DNA of 64,000 nucleotides from Clavibacter sp. B3I6 (GTDB lineage: Bacteria; Actinomycetota; Actinomycetes; Actinomycetales; Microbacteriaceae). Positions 23,350-31,563 of the stretch are shown here, one piece after another; the stretch's first letter is position 1, and every line of letters starts with the position of its first letter. The notes beneath the pieces are model-generated. The model ran no database searches. It saw only the letters and a program-made list of their open reading frames with translations, and was not told where the DNA came from. Position numbers and translations under genes: made by a program. Location of the stretch: NCBI RefSeq assembly GCF_030816895.1, contig NZ_JAUSYL010000001.1, positions 2,852,001-2,916,000 on the forward strand, read 5' to 3'.

Positions 23350-24123
23350 TCAGTTGAGCGGCCGCGTCCCCTCGGGCAGCGCGCCGCCCGCGTACAGCTC
23401 CGACGCCGCGTCCTGCAGGGCCGTGAGCGCCACGCGCTGGGTCCACGGGCCGTAGGAGATGCGGGCGACGCCGAGCTCCTCGAAGCGGGCGGGGGAGAGG
23501 GAGCCGGGGATCCCGATGACCGTGAGGCGCTGCGGGCCGAGGGCGTCGACCAGGGTGCGGACCTCGTCCTCCGTGAGCGGGCCCGGCACGAAGATCGACG
23601 TCGCGCCTGCGGCCAGATAGGCGCGGCTGCGCTCCACGGCGTCTGCGAGGACGTCGGAGCGGTCGCGGTCGCCGCCGAGCACGTAGGCGTCGGTGCGGGC
23701 GTTGAGCGCGAACGGCACGCCCTCGGCCTGCGCGGCGGCGACGGCCGCCTCGACCGCGCGGACGGAGTCGGCGAGGGGGCGCATGCCGTCCTCCAGGTTC
23801 GCGCCGACGACGCCCACGCCGATGGCGCGGCGCACGGTCTCGCCCGCGTCGCCGTAGCCGGACTCGAGGTCGGCCGAGACGGGCTGCTCGACGGCCGCGA
23901 CGATGCGGCCGATCATGTCGAGGTGGAGGTCGAGCGGGATGTTCTCGCCGTCCGCGTAGCCGAAGGTGGCGGCGATGGAGTGGCTGGCGGTGGCGAGCGC
24001 ACGCGTCTCGGGGAGGGCGGCGACGGTGGCGGCCGAGACGGCGTCCCACACGTTCACCACCCGGAGGAGCTCGGGTGCGGTGTGGAGGTCGACGAGGTTC
24101 TGCCCGCGGGCGGCGATGGTCAT
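23350..24123 (-). CDS. Isocitrate lyase/PEP mutase family protein
   Basis: 257-residue TIM-barrel enzyme of the phosphoenolpyruvate mutase/isocitrate lyase superfamily. VVNVWDAVSAATVAALPETR and ALATASHSIAATFGYADGEN form the start of the barrel. PVSADLESGYGDAGETVRRA gives the metal-binding acidic residues, then VGANLEDGM, FALNARTDAY and GATSIFVPGPLTEDEVRTLV. The Cys-containing loop of isocitrate lyase (KKCGH) is absent, so it is more like carboxyphosphonoenolpyruvate mutase, methylisocitrate lyase or oxaloacetate decarboxylase relatives. The reaction is unassigned. A -10-like TAGGGT on the minus strand ends seven bases before ATG 24123, so the transcript is probably leaderless. Stands alone, convergent with the transporter gene. 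Confidence 0.85.
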   Translation of the reverse strand: MTIAARGQNLVDLHTAPELLRVVNVWDAVSAATVAALPETRALATASHSIAATFGYADGENIPLDLHLDMIGRIVAAVEQPVSADLESGYGDAGETVRRAIGVGVVGANLEDGMRPLADSVRAVEAAVAAAQAEGVPFALNARTDAYVLGGDRDRSDVLADAVERSRAYLAAGATSIFVPGPLTEDEVRTLVDALGPQRLTVIGIPGSLSPARFEELGVARISYGPWTQRVALTALQDAASELYAGGALPEGTRPLN

Positions 24124-24129
24124 GCCCCG

Positions 24130-24135
24130 ACCCTA
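24130..24135 (-). promoter_or_regulatory. Probable -10 of a leaderless promoter (PEP-mutase-like gene)
   Basis: Minus-strand TAGGGT ends seven bases before ATG 24123. Confidence 0.5.
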
Positions 24136-24218
24136 GGGCGGGCCGCCCGTGCGCGGCAGGGCCCGGTTCGGGACTCGGACACGGATCCGCGGACGGCCGG
24201 TGGGGAGGAGCGGCCGGA

Positions 24219-24443
24219 CTAGCGGGAGCGGCTCGCGCCCGCCCGCACGGCGGAGACGACGAGGCCCGCGCCCGCCGTGAGGAGGGCGAGCCCCGCCACG
24301 AGGAGGAGCAGCCCGAGGTCGGATCCGCCCGTGTAGACGACCACGCCGGCGACGCCGAGCACCAGCGCCGCGGCGAGGAGGACGACCCCTGCTGCGGTGG
24401 CCACGCGGCGGAGGAGGGCGGATCGGCGTTCCTGCGGGTCCAT
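24219..24443 (-). CDS. Small two-helix membrane protein
   Basis: 74-residue protein. A short basic N-terminus (MDPQERRSALLRR) precedes two membrane helices (AAGVVLLAAALVLGVAGVVV and LLLLVAGLALLTAGAGLVVS) and a basic end. Codon use matches the surroundings. Minus-strand GACCCT (24455-24450) ends seven bases before ATG 24443, supporting this start and a leaderless transcript. No family recognised. Confidence 0.6.
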   Translation of the reverse strand: MDPQERRSALLRRVATAAGVVLLAAALVLGVAGVVVYTGGSDLGLLLLVAGLALLTAGAGLVVSAVRAGASRSR

Positions 24444-24675
24444 GCGCCCAGGGTCCCCCGCGCTGCACGCCGGTGGCAAGGGAATCGCCCCGTCGATCAT
24501 CCCGGCTCGGCTCCGCACGGGAAGGCCCGCGGCCCTAGGCTGATCGCGAGCTCCCAGACCCCGGGCCGGCGCGTGCGTGGCGCCTGTCCTCGGTCGCGCT
24601 CCCTCGCCGGCTCCGGATCCGCACTCGACGACCGCTGACCCGCAGCGGCTCCCGTCATCGGAAGCGGAGCACGGC

Positions 24676-25428
24676 ATGATCTCCCCTCACCCCGCGAGCC
24701 GGAGCACCCGGGCGATGATGCAGGTCGCGCGGCCGTACCTGCGGCTGCACCTCGCGCACTACTCGCGCACGATGGCGACGGCGACGTTCCCCCTCGACGA
24801 CCGGGAGCGCATGGTCCTCGGACCGGATCCGCATCGGGTCCTCTTCGTCGGGGACATCGGGGTGGCCGGCTACGGCGTCCTCCTCCCCGGGATGGGCATG
24901 CCCGCCCAGGCGACCGCCCGCCTCGCGGCCGCCACCGCGCGGGGCTGCATCTGGACGACCGTGTCCGCTTCCGACATGACCGCCGCGAGCGCACGGGAAG
25001 CCGTGGCCGGCCGCGCCGCCCGCGTCGACGTCGCGGTCCTGGCGCTCGGACTCCCGGACGCGCTGATGATGACGTCCCCCGAGCTCTGGAGGAGCCGGCT
25101 CCTGGAGGTCATCGCCAGCACACGGGAGCAGGCGGGAGGAACGTGCCGCATCGTCCTGGCCGGCATCCCGCCGATGGACCGGTTCCGGCATCTCCCGCCC
25201 GTGGCCCGCGCCCTCCTGCGCGCGCAGGTGCGGCGGCTGAACTCCGCGACGCGGCAGATGCAGGACCCGGACGCCGGGATCGTCTACGTGCACTTCCCGG
25301 ACCTCGCCTCCGACCGCATGCACGTGCGGAACGGGTTCTCCTTCCGTGCCATGCACGACTTGTGGGCACGTGCCATCGCCCCGCACCTGATCCCGCACCG
25401 GCGGGGCGCGGGGGTGGTGACGTGGTGA
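24676..25428 (+). CDS. SGNH-hydrolase-like protein with degenerate catalytic motifs
   Basis: 250-residue protein with the SGNH/GDSL hydrolase layout. Block I reads VLFVGDIGVAGYGV, where GDSxxxG would carry the nucleophile Ser; here it is Ile. Block III reads VAVLALGLPDALMM, with Pro-Asp where GxND is expected. Block V reads NGFSFRAMHDLWARAIAPHL, where DxxH normally gives the catalytic Asp and His; here Asn and Ser replace them. The fold is recognisable but all three catalytic elements are altered, so esterase activity is unlikely and a binding or regulatory role is more plausible. There is no signal peptide or membrane segment. The ATG at 24676 has GGAGC some 9 bases upstream. Solitary gene. 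Confidence 0.7.
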   Translation: MISPHPASRSTRAMMQVARPYLRLHLAHYSRTMATATFPLDDRERMVLGPDPHRVLFVGDIGVAGYGVLLPGMGMPAQATARLAAATARGCIWTTVSASDMTAASAREAVAGRAARVDVAVLALGLPDALMMTSPELWRSRLLEVIASTREQAGGTCRIVLAGIPPMDRFRHLPPVARALLRAQVRRLNSATRQMQDPDAGIVYVHFPDLASDRMHVRNGFSFRAMHDLWARAIAPHLIPHRRGAGVVTW

Positions 25429-25648
25429 CCGACGCCCTCCTCCGACGTCCATGGCCGTCCTCACGCTCACGCCCGCTGCGCGACGCCGACGACCACCGGC
25501 TGAGGGGCGACGACGAGTCGCGCGGGGGTGGAGCCGGGGTCCTGACGAGCAGCAGCCACGAGGGTGTGAACACGTCACCCCCGTGCGGTGTCGACATCAC
25601 GATCGGGTAACGTGCGGCGGGTACGAGCCGCGACGGGAAGGAGCTCGC

Positions 25649-26134
25649 ATGATCACCGTGTCGACTCCGACGCTCCACGACCGCCTCGCGGGGTCCCCGT
25701 TCCTCGGGTCGCTGGTGCAGCTCGTCGCCCTGATCGCCATCGTCGTGGGCCTCGTCGTGATGAGCCCGACCGCGCAGGGCTGGGGCGAGTCCCCGGGCAC
25801 GCCGCATCTGCATTCCGCCGACGATCTGCACGCGCACGGCACCGGTCACGGTGTGGCGGACAGCCGTGCGGATGCCGCGGTGGAGCCCGCCTTCGTCGCC
25901 GAGGCTCCCGCCTCGGCCGACCTCTCCGCCGGGATGGTCGGCGGCGTGGTCCTGGTGGCGTCCGCCACCCTCCTGCTCCTCGCCGCGCTCGGCATCGCCC
26001 TCCTCCGAGCGCTCCGACGCGACCCCCTCGTCGACGACCCGCTCGGTCGTCGGCTCCTTCCCCGCGTCGCCCCGGACGCGGCATGGCTGCCGCCCCCGCC
26101 GACGCCTGCCGCCCTGTCCGTCTTCCGCATCTGA
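25649..26134 (+). CDS. His-containing two-helix membrane protein
   Basis: 161-residue protein. It has an N-terminal helix (LVQLVALIAIVVGLVVMSPT), an exposed loop with HLHSADDLHAHGTGHG (five His in sixteen residues, a likely metal-binding stretch), a second helix (MVGGVVLVASATLLLLAALG), then a basic, Pro-rich C-terminal tail. The ATG has GGAAGGAG at good spacing. A DUF305 lipoprotein gene lies about 100 bases downstream on the same strand. Such proteins often occur near copper-handling genes, so a role in envelope metal handling is possible. No family name can be given. The 220 bases upstream (25429-25648) contain no feature I can support. Confidence 0.65.
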   Translation: MITVSTPTLHDRLAGSPFLGSLVQLVALIAIVVGLVVMSPTAQGWGESPGTPHLHSADDLHAHGTGHGVADSRADAAVEPAFVAEAPASADLSAGMVGGVVLVASATLLLLAALGIALLRALRRDPLVDDPLGRRLLPRVAPDAAWLPPPPTPAALSVFRI

Positions 26135-26237
26135 CCCGTCCTGCATCGACCAGAGACCCGGGCTGATCCGCGGCGCCCTGCGCGCTGCACGGATCCGGCC
26201 CTGCCATCCCGATCGCATGGACAGGACGAGACAGACC

Positions 26238-26834
26238 ATGAAGGACACCACCCCGCTCCTCCGCGCCGGCATCGCCCTCGCGGCCGCGTTGACGCTCACC
26301 GGCTGCGCTGCCGGCGGCACCGGAGCGACACCCGAGAGCAGCACGTCCGCCGAAGCCGAAGCCGAAGCCGAGAGCGGGAGCACGGACGTCGGCGACGCGG
26401 ACGAGACGTTCGTGCAGATGATGCGCCCGCACCACGAGCAGGCCGTCGAGATGAGCGAGTCGCTCCTGGCCACGACCGGCATCCGCCCCGAGGTGACCGC
26501 GCTGGCGACGGAGATCGCAGATGCGCAGGTGCCGGAGATCGCGCAGCTGAGCGCCTGGGCTGATCAGTGGGGCATCGAGGAGATGCCCGGCATGGACCAC
26601 CGCATGGACGGCATGATGTCCGACGCCGACATGCAGGAGCTCGACATGGCCGAGGGCCCGGACGCCGAGCGGCTGTTCCTGACCCGGATGATCGAGCACC
26701 ACACCGGCGCCATCGAGATGGCGCAGGCCGAGATCGAGGACGGTCGGAACCCGGACGCCATCGAGATGGCGGAGGGCATCGTCGCCACGCAGGAGGACGA
26801 GATCTCCCGCATGCGCGTGCTCCTCGGCTCCTAG
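26238..26834 (+). CDS. DUF305-family lipoprotein
   Basis: 198-residue lipoprotein. Signal peptide with lipobox LTGC (Cys near residue 22), then a Ser/Glu/Ala-rich spacer with repeated AE pairs. The DUF305 domain is four-helical, ferritin-like and Met/His-rich: FVQMMRPHHEQAVEMSESLL, EEMPGMDHRMDGMMSDADMQ, LFLTRMIEHHTGAIEMAQ, MAEGIVATQEDEISRMRVLL. The HH pairs and Met clusters are the family's hallmark and suggest copper binding, which is an inference from family occurrence. I chose the second ATG (26238) because the signal peptide then begins MKDTTPLLRAG; an in-frame ATG at 26217 would add seven residues. Follows the His-containing membrane protein gene. Confidence 0.88.
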   Translation: MKDTTPLLRAGIALAAALTLTGCAAGGTGATPESSTSAEAEAEAESGSTDVGDADETFVQMMRPHHEQAVEMSESLLATTGIRPEVTALATEIADAQVPEIAQLSAWADQWGIEEMPGMDHRMDGMMSDADMQELDMAEGPDAERLFLTRMIEHHTGAIEMAQAEIEDGRNPDAIEMAEGIVATQEDEISRMRVLLGS

Positions 26835-26918
26835 CGTCCCCTCCTCCTCTGCTCCACCGCAGTGCGGACGGCTGCACCCTGATGCCGTCATGCCTGCCTG
26901 CCCCCGGAAAGGCACCCA

Positions 26919-27863
26919 TTGCCCGACGAGACACCCCCCACGCGCACGCCCAGCAGGCGCCGTCCCCGCGTCGCTCCACCGGCTCGCGCCGCCTCCCCCC
27001 GACGCACGACGTTCGAGCACCCCGAGCCCGCTCCGGCCACCGGCCGGCCCCTCACCTGGCAGCAGGAGGCACGGCGCCGGGCCCGCACGATCCAGGCGCA
27101 CGCCACACCGGCAGCGAGCGGACGCCGCACCGTCACCAGCCCGTGGAGGACCGCCGTCGGCGCGATGCTCGCCGCCGGCGCGATCGCCGTGACCTACGGC
27201 CTCCCGGCATACGCCGTCCCGGACGGCATCACCGGCGGCGCCGTCACCGTCCACGATCCCGACACCGGTGAGATCCAGACCCTGCAGGTCGACGGCGCCT
27301 CCTACTCCGTGATCGCGGAGGCGGGCTTCTCCGTCACGCTGCCGCCGCCTCCGCCGCCGCCTCCCGTGGCTCCCGCCCCGACGTCCGGCACCGCATCGTC
27401 CGGCGCGAGCGGCAGCGCACTCTCGAGCGCCGTCCCGGCGGGGATGGACGTGCGCTGGCCCATCCCGTCGTCCCTGCGGATCTCGAGCCACTTCGGCCCG
27501 CGGGCCTCCCCGTGCTCGGGGTGCTCCTCCAACCACCAGGGCCTCGACTTCACCCCCGGGAGCGGTGCGGCGATCCAGTCCATCGCGGCAGGAGTCGTCC
27601 GCCAGGTCGTGAGCTCGAACTCGGGGCTCGGCGTGCACGTCGTCATCGATCACGAGATCGGCGGGACGCGGGTCAGCAGCACGTACGCGCACATGCAGTT
27701 CGGATCCGTGCCGCTGCGTGCGGGCCAGGTCGTGGCGGCCGGCGACCCCGTCGGCCGTGTCGGCACGACCGGTGCCAGCACCGGCCCGCACCTGCACTTC
27801 GAGATCGCGTACGGGTCCCAGCGTGTCGATCCCCACCGGTGGTTGAGCGCCAACGTCCGATGA
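26919..27863 (+). CDS. M23-family peptidoglycan endopeptidase, membrane anchored
   Basis: 314-residue protein. A basic, Pro-rich cytoplasmic N-terminus of about 75 residues comes first, then one membrane segment (TAVGAMLAAGAIAVTYGLPA). A short beta region and a Pro-rich linker (eight Pro in a row) lead to a C-terminal LytM/M23 domain. Zinc-binding motifs are present: SSNHQGLDF (HxxxD) and GPHLHFEIAYG (HxH), and SSHFGPRASPCSGCSSNHQG carries a Cys pair. M23 enzymes cut peptide cross-links in the cell wall. Translation begins at TTG, supported by GGAAAGG seven bases upstream. No operon partner is clear. Confidence 0.9.
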   Translation: MPDETPPTRTPSRRRPRVAPPARAASPRRTTFEHPEPAPATGRPLTWQQEARRRARTIQAHATPAASGRRTVTSPWRTAVGAMLAAGAIAVTYGLPAYAVPDGITGGAVTVHDPDTGEIQTLQVDGASYSVIAEAGFSVTLPPPPPPPPVAPAPTSGTASSGASGSALSSAVPAGMDVRWPIPSSLRISSHFGPRASPCSGCSSNHQGLDFTPGSGAAIQSIAAGVVRQVVSSNSGLGVHVVIDHEIGGTRVSSTYAHMQFGSVPLRAGQVVAAGDPVGRVGTTGASTGPHLHFEIAYGSQRVDPHRWLSANVR

Positions 27864-28014
27864 GCCCACGTCCCTCCGGGCCCGTCTCCGCCGGCGGATC
27901 GGGCGGGACGACGCTCCTCGCGTCGTCGCCGAGCCGCTCGGCGAGGACGCACCCGCGTCCGCGCTCCTCGGCCGGCAGGACGCGCCCGACCCCGGAGCAC
28001 CCGGCCGCGTCGGG

Positions 28015-28020
28015 GATGAT
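28015..28020 (+). promoter_or_regulatory. Probable -10 of a leaderless promoter (moeA operon)
   Basis: GATGAT ends seven bases before ATG 28027. This favours that ATG over the GTG three bases earlier. Confidence 0.4.
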
Positions 28021-28026
28021 GGGGTG

Positions 28027-29322
28027 ATGAGCCCCGACCGCCCCGCGGACCGCCGACGACGCACGGTCGACGAGCACCGCGCGGCCGTGTCCGCGCTCCT
28101 CGCGCCGCTCGCCGACCGGGGGACGGAGGAGCTGGCCGTCTCCGCGGACGCGCTCGCGGCGGATCCGCACCGGTACGCCGAGCGCGTCCTGGCTCGCGAC
28201 GTCACGAGCTCCCTCGACCTGCCGCCCTTCCGCAACTCGCAGATGGACGGCTACGCCGTGCGCGCGGCCGACCTCGCCCGCGCGTCGACGGCGCGTCCCG
28301 TCGCCCTGCGGATCGCGCCCCGCATCCCCGCGGGCATCGCGCCCGCGCCCCTCGCGCCGGGCACCGCCGCTCCGTGCATGACCGGCGCCCCCGTCCCACC
28401 CGGCGCCGACGCGATCGTGCCCATCGAGGCCGCGACGCCCGACCGCTTCGTCGACGAGGACCGGGCCGACGCCGTCGTCTCCTTCGCCGCGCCCGTGGAT
28501 CCGGGCGCCTCCGTCCGCGCGCAGGGCAGCGACCTCGCCGCCGGCAGCGTGCTCGTCGCCGCCGGCACGCGCCTCCTGCCCGCGCACCTGGGCGTGCTCG
28601 CGTCGGCGGGCATCGCGCGCGTCGAGGTGCGACGCCGCCCGACGGTCCTCCTCCTCTCCACCGGCCTCGAGCTCCGCGGGCCCGGCGAGGAGCTCGCGCC
28701 CGGGCAGATCCACGACGCCAACTCGATCGCGCTCGCCGCCTCCCTCACGGCCGTGGGCGCCGAGGTCCGCACGCTGCGGGTCGCCTCCGACGACCCCGAC
28801 CGGGTGCGCGACGCCCTCCGGGACGCGGCGCCGGGCGTCGACCTCCTCCTCACCACGGGCGGCGTCAGCGCCGGCGCGTACGAGGTCGTGCGCGACGTGC
28901 TCGAGGGCGGCGGCGTCGAGTTCGCCTCCGTCGCCGTGCAGCCCGGCGGGCCGCAGGGCCTCGGCACGGCGGAGCTCGGCGGCGCGCGGATCCCCGTCGT
29001 CGCCTTCCCGGGCAACCCCGTGAGCGCGCTGGTCTCCGTCGAGCTCTTCCTCCGCCCCGTGCTGCGCGCCCTCGCCGGGCATCCGCACCCGGACCGCCCC
29101 GCTCGAGAGCTGCCGCTCGCCGCGCCGCTCGACTCGCCCGTCGGCAAGCACCAGGTGCGCCGCGGCAGGGTCGACCCCGACGGCCGCGTGGTCGCGGTCG
29201 GCGGCCCCGGATCCCACCTCCTGCACGCGTACGCGACCGCCACCCACCTCGTCCACATCCCCGCGGGCGTCGACCGGCTCGAGGCCGGCGACCCCGTCAC
29301 CGTCTGGAGCATCGATGACTGA
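28027..29322 (+). CDS. moeA: Molybdopterin molybdenumtransferase MoeA
   Basis: 431-residue MoeA, which inserts molybdate into adenylylated molybdopterin to make the mature cofactor. Domains in order: DVTSSLDLPPFRNSQMDGYA and IPAGIAPAPLAPGTAAPCMT with GAPVPPGADAIVPIEA (domains I-II), the MPT-binding domain with LLLSTGLELRGPGEELAPGQ, NSIALAASL and LLLTTGGVSAGAYEVVRDVL, FPGNPVSALVSVELFLRPVL, and a C-terminal beta domain ending GDPVTVWSI. ATG 28027 is chosen because of the -10 spacing; GTG 28024 is possible. It is the first gene of a four-gene Moco operon and overlaps moaC by eight bases. The cofactor may serve the oxidoreductase at 2153-3772. Confidence 0.95.
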   Translation: MSPDRPADRRRRTVDEHRAAVSALLAPLADRGTEELAVSADALAADPHRYAERVLARDVTSSLDLPPFRNSQMDGYAVRAADLARASTARPVALRIAPRIPAGIAPAPLAPGTAAPCMTGAPVPPGADAIVPIEAATPDRFVDEDRADAVVSFAAPVDPGASVRAQGSDLAAGSVLVAAGTRLLPAHLGVLASAGIARVEVRRRPTVLLLSTGLELRGPGEELAPGQIHDANSIALAASLTAVGAEVRTLRVASDDPDRVRDALRDAAPGVDLLLTTGGVSAGAYEVVRDVLEGGGVEFASVAVQPGGPQGLGTAELGGARIPVVAFPGNPVSALVSVELFLRPVLRALAGHPHPDRPARELPLAAPLDSPVGKHQVRRGRVDPDGRVVAVGGPGSHLLHAYATATHLVHIPAGVDRLEAGDPVTVWSIDD

Positions 29323-29815
29323 TCCCGCCCCGACCGCGGACGCCGCGCCGTCCCTCACCCACCTGCGGCAGGACGGGTCCGCGCACATGGTCGACGTCAC
29401 CGACAAGGCCGTCACCAAGCGCCGCGCCGTCGCCCAGGCCGTGCTCGTGACCCGGCCGGAGGTCGTCGCGGCCGTGATCACCGGCGACCTCCCCAAGGGC
29501 GAGGCCGTCGGCACGGCGCGCATCGCGGGGATCATGGCGGCGAAGCGGACCTCCAGCCTCATCCCGCTGTGCCACCCGCTGCCGATCGGCCGGATCGAGA
29601 TCGACATCACCGGGGCCGACGACCGCGTCACCGTGGTCGCGTCCGTGAGCACCACGGGCGTCACGGGCGTCGAGATGGAGGCGCTCACCGCGGCCTCGGT
29701 CGCCGCGCTCACGCTGTACGACATGCTCAAGGCCGTCGACGCGCGCGCCGTCATCACCGACGTGCTCGTCCGGGAGAAGCAGGGCGGGAAGTCCGGCGAC
29801 TGGGAGCGGGCATGA
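29315..29815 (+). CDS. moaC: Cyclic pyranopterin monophosphate synthase MoaC
   Basis: 166-residue MoaC, which acts with MoaA to convert GTP-derived 3',8-cyclo-7,8-dihydro-GTP into cyclic pyranopterin monophosphate, the first stable Moco intermediate. Family motifs: HMVDVTDKAVTKRRAVAQ, GDLPKGEAVGTARIAGIMAA, KRTSSLIPLCHPLPIGRIEI, GVEMEALTAASVAALTLYDM with the catalytic-region Lys in LKAVD, and a closing KQGGKSGDWER. The gene starts inside the last codons of moeA and overlaps mogA by four bases (ATGA), so it is tightly co-translated. Its length is normal. The partner gene moaA does not lie in this window. Confidence 0.96.
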   Translation: MTDPAPTADAAPSLTHLRQDGSAHMVDVTDKAVTKRRAVAQAVLVTRPEVVAAVITGDLPKGEAVGTARIAGIMAAKRTSSLIPLCHPLPIGRIEIDITGADDRVTVVASVSTTGVTGVEMEALTAASVAALTLYDMLKAVDARAVITDVLVREKQGGKSGDWERA

Positions 29816-30351
29816 CCGCCGCGGATCCGCGTGGTCGCGCGGTCGTGATCGTCGCCTCCACGCGCGCCGCGGCGGGGGAGTACGAGGACCGCACCGGTCC
29901 CGTCATCGCAGCCTGGCTCGCCGAGCGGGGCTTCGCGGTCGACGGCCCGCACGTGCGCGCCGACGGACCCGCGGTGGCGGCGGCGCTCGCCGAGGCCGTC
30001 GCGGGCGATGCGCGCGTGATCCTCACCACCGGCGGCACCGGCGTCACCCCCACCGACCGCACGCCCGAGGCGACCCGGCCGCTGCTCGACCTCGAGATCC
30101 CCGGGATCATGGAGGAGGCCCGCCGCACCGGCACGGCACACACGCCCACCGCCGTGCTCACGCGCGGGCACGCGGGGGTCGCGGGCGGGGCGTTCGTGAT
30201 GAACCTGCCGGGGTCGCCCGGCGGCGTGCGCGACGGGCTCGGCCTCCTCGCCGGGATCCTCGACCACGTGCTCGCGCAGATCCGCGGCTCCGTGCACCCC
30301 GCGACCGACCCGGCCGCCGCCGCGGCGCACGACGCGGAGGCGGCCTCGTGA
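29812..30351 (+). CDS. mogA: Molybdopterin adenylyltransferase (MogA/MoaB family)
   Basis: 179-residue MogA/MoaB-type enzyme that adenylylates molybdopterin before molybdenum insertion by MoeA. Motifs: VVIVASTRAAAGEYEDRTGP, VILTTGGTGVTPTDRTPEAT (the conserved TTGGTG-x8-E signature), EIPGIMEEARR and FVMNLPGSPGGVRDGL. About 15 residues of Ala/Asp-rich sequence trail the domain. ATG overlaps the moaC stop (ATGA) and the stop overlaps the moaE GTG. MogA and MoaB are hard to separate by motif alone; the step is the same. Confidence 0.93.
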   Translation: MTAADPRGRAVVIVASTRAAAGEYEDRTGPVIAAWLAERGFAVDGPHVRADGPAVAAALAEAVAGDARVILTTGGTGVTPTDRTPEATRPLLDLEIPGIMEEARRTGTAHTPTAVLTRGHAGVAGGAFVMNLPGSPGGVRDGLGLLAGILDHVLAQIRGSVHPATDPAAAAAHDAEAAS

Positions 30352-30779
30352 CCGCCGACCGGGTCCTCTTCGCCCGCATCGCCGGCGGCGCGATCCGCGT
30401 CGAGGACTGCGCCGACGCCGTGCGCGCCGACGACGCCGGCGCCGTCGTGACCTTCGAGGGCGTCGTGCGCGACCACGACGACGGCAAGGGCGTCCTCTGG
30501 CTCGACTACTCCGCGCATCCGGCCGCCCGGCAGGCGATCCGGCAGGTCGCGCTCGACGTGTCCGCCCGGTACCCGGACGTGCGGATCGCGGCCGAGCACC
30601 GCATCGGCCGGCTCGGCATCGGCGACGTCGCGCTCACGTGCGCCGTCTCCTCCGCGCACCGCGCCGACGCGTTCGCGGCGTGCGGACTGCTGGTGGACGA
30701 GATCAAGCAGCGCGTGCCGATCTGGAAGCAGCAGGCCTTCGACGACGGCACGAGCGAATGGGTGGCGTCGCTGGGCTGA
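30348..30779 (+). CDS. moaE: Molybdopterin synthase catalytic subunit MoaE
   Basis: 143-residue MoaE, the large subunit of molybdopterin synthase, which transfers sulfur from thiocarboxylated MoaD to cyclic pyranopterin monophosphate. Motifs: GAVVTFEGVVRDHDDGKGVL, LDYSAHPAARQAIRQVALDV, AEHRIGRLGIGDVALTCAVS, HRADAFAACGLLVDEIKQRV and PIWKQQAFDDGTSEWV, including the catalytic Lys pair region (KQRVPIWK). The GTG start overlaps mogA (GTGA). The small sulfur-carrying subunit MoaD is not encoded next to it and must lie elsewhere. Confidence 0.95.
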   Translation: MTADRVLFARIAGGAIRVEDCADAVRADDAGAVVTFEGVVRDHDDGKGVLWLDYSAHPAARQAIRQVALDVSARYPDVRIAAEHRIGRLGIGDVALTCAVSSAHRADAFAACGLLVDEIKQRVPIWKQQAFDDGTSEWVASLG

Positions 30780-30816
30780 CCCGGCGATCCCGCGTGGGCG
30801 CCCGGCGCCGGCTTGC

Positions 30817-30822
30817 TACCCT
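30817..30822 (+). promoter_or_regulatory. Probable -10 of a leaderless promoter (GT2 gene)
   Basis: TACCCT ends seven bases before ATG 30829. Confidence 0.5.
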
Positions 30823-30828
30823 CTCAGC

Positions 30829-31563
30829 ATGCCCGCCAGCCTGAGCACGACCCTCATCGTCATGCCCGCGTACAACGAGGAGGAGGCGGTCGGCCAGGTG
30901 GTCCGGGAGGTGCTCGACACGCTCCCCGGCATCGCGTGCCTGGTCGTCAGCGACGGCTCGAAGGACCGCACGGTCGAGGTCGCGCAGGCCGCCGGCGCCC
31001 GCGTCCTCGAGCTCCCGTTCAACCTCGGCGTGGGCGGCGCGATGCGGGCGGGCTTCCGCTACGCGCAGCGGCACGGCTTCGAGAACGTCATCCAGATCGA
31101 CTCCGACGGGCAGCACAACCCGGAGAGCGTCCCGCAGCTGCTCGAGGCCCTGCAGCGCAAGGACGTCGTCATCGGCGCGCGCTTCGCCGGCGAGGGCGAC
31201 TACGAGGTGTCCGGGCCGCGCAAGTGGGCGATGCGGTTCCTGAGCTTCGCGCTCAGCCGCATCGCGCGCACGGCCCTCACCGACACGACCTCCGGCTACC
31301 GGGGATCCGGCCCCCGCGCAGTCGCGCTCTTCGCCGAGAACTACCCGGCCGAGTACCTGGGGGACACGGTCGAGTCGCTCGTGATCGCGGCACGCCACGG
31401 CCTGACGATCGAGCAGGTGCCCGTCTCCATGCGGCCCCGGGCCGGCGGCGTCGCGTCCCACAACCCCGCCAAGGCCGCCGTCTACCTGGCGCGCGCGGGC
31501 ATGGCGCTCGTGATCGCCCTCATCCGTCCGATCACCCGACCCGGCCAGGCGGTCGCCGCGTGA
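30829..31563 (+). CDS. Family 2 glycosyltransferase (dolichyl/polyprenyl-phosphate mannose synthase-like)
   Basis: 244-residue GT-A fold glycosyltransferase of family 2. TTLIVMPAYNEEEAVGQVVR opens the nucleotide-binding domain, VSDGSKDRTVEVAQAAGARV gives the first Asp, and FENVIQIDSDGQHNPESVPQ contains the metal-binding DSD triad. GARFAGEGDYEVSG and TDTTSGYRGSGPRAVALFA follow. These features match polyprenyl-phosphate sugar synthases. No C-terminal membrane helices are present, but the DUF2304 gene overlaps the stop (GTGA), and this protein pair is common in cell-surface glycan operons. It probably loads a sugar on a lipid carrier for export and transfer to wall glycans or proteins. Confidence 0.92.
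   Translation: MPASLSTTLIVMPAYNEEEAVGQVVREVLDTLPGIACLVVSDGSKDRTVEVAQAAGARVLELPFNLGVGGAMRAGFRYAQRHGFENVIQIDSDGQHNPESVPQLLEALQRKDVVIGARFAGEGDYEVSGPRKWAMRFLSFALSRIARTALTDTTSGYRGSGPRAVALFAENYPAEYLGDTVESLVIAARHGLTIEQVPVSMRPRAGGVASHNPAKAAVYLARAGMALVIALIRPITRPGQAVAA

Noticed and set aside
26217..26237. Earlier ATG for the DUF305 lipoprotein
   Set aside because: It would place seven polar residues before a normal signal peptide. The second ATG gives a typical lipoprotein N-terminus.
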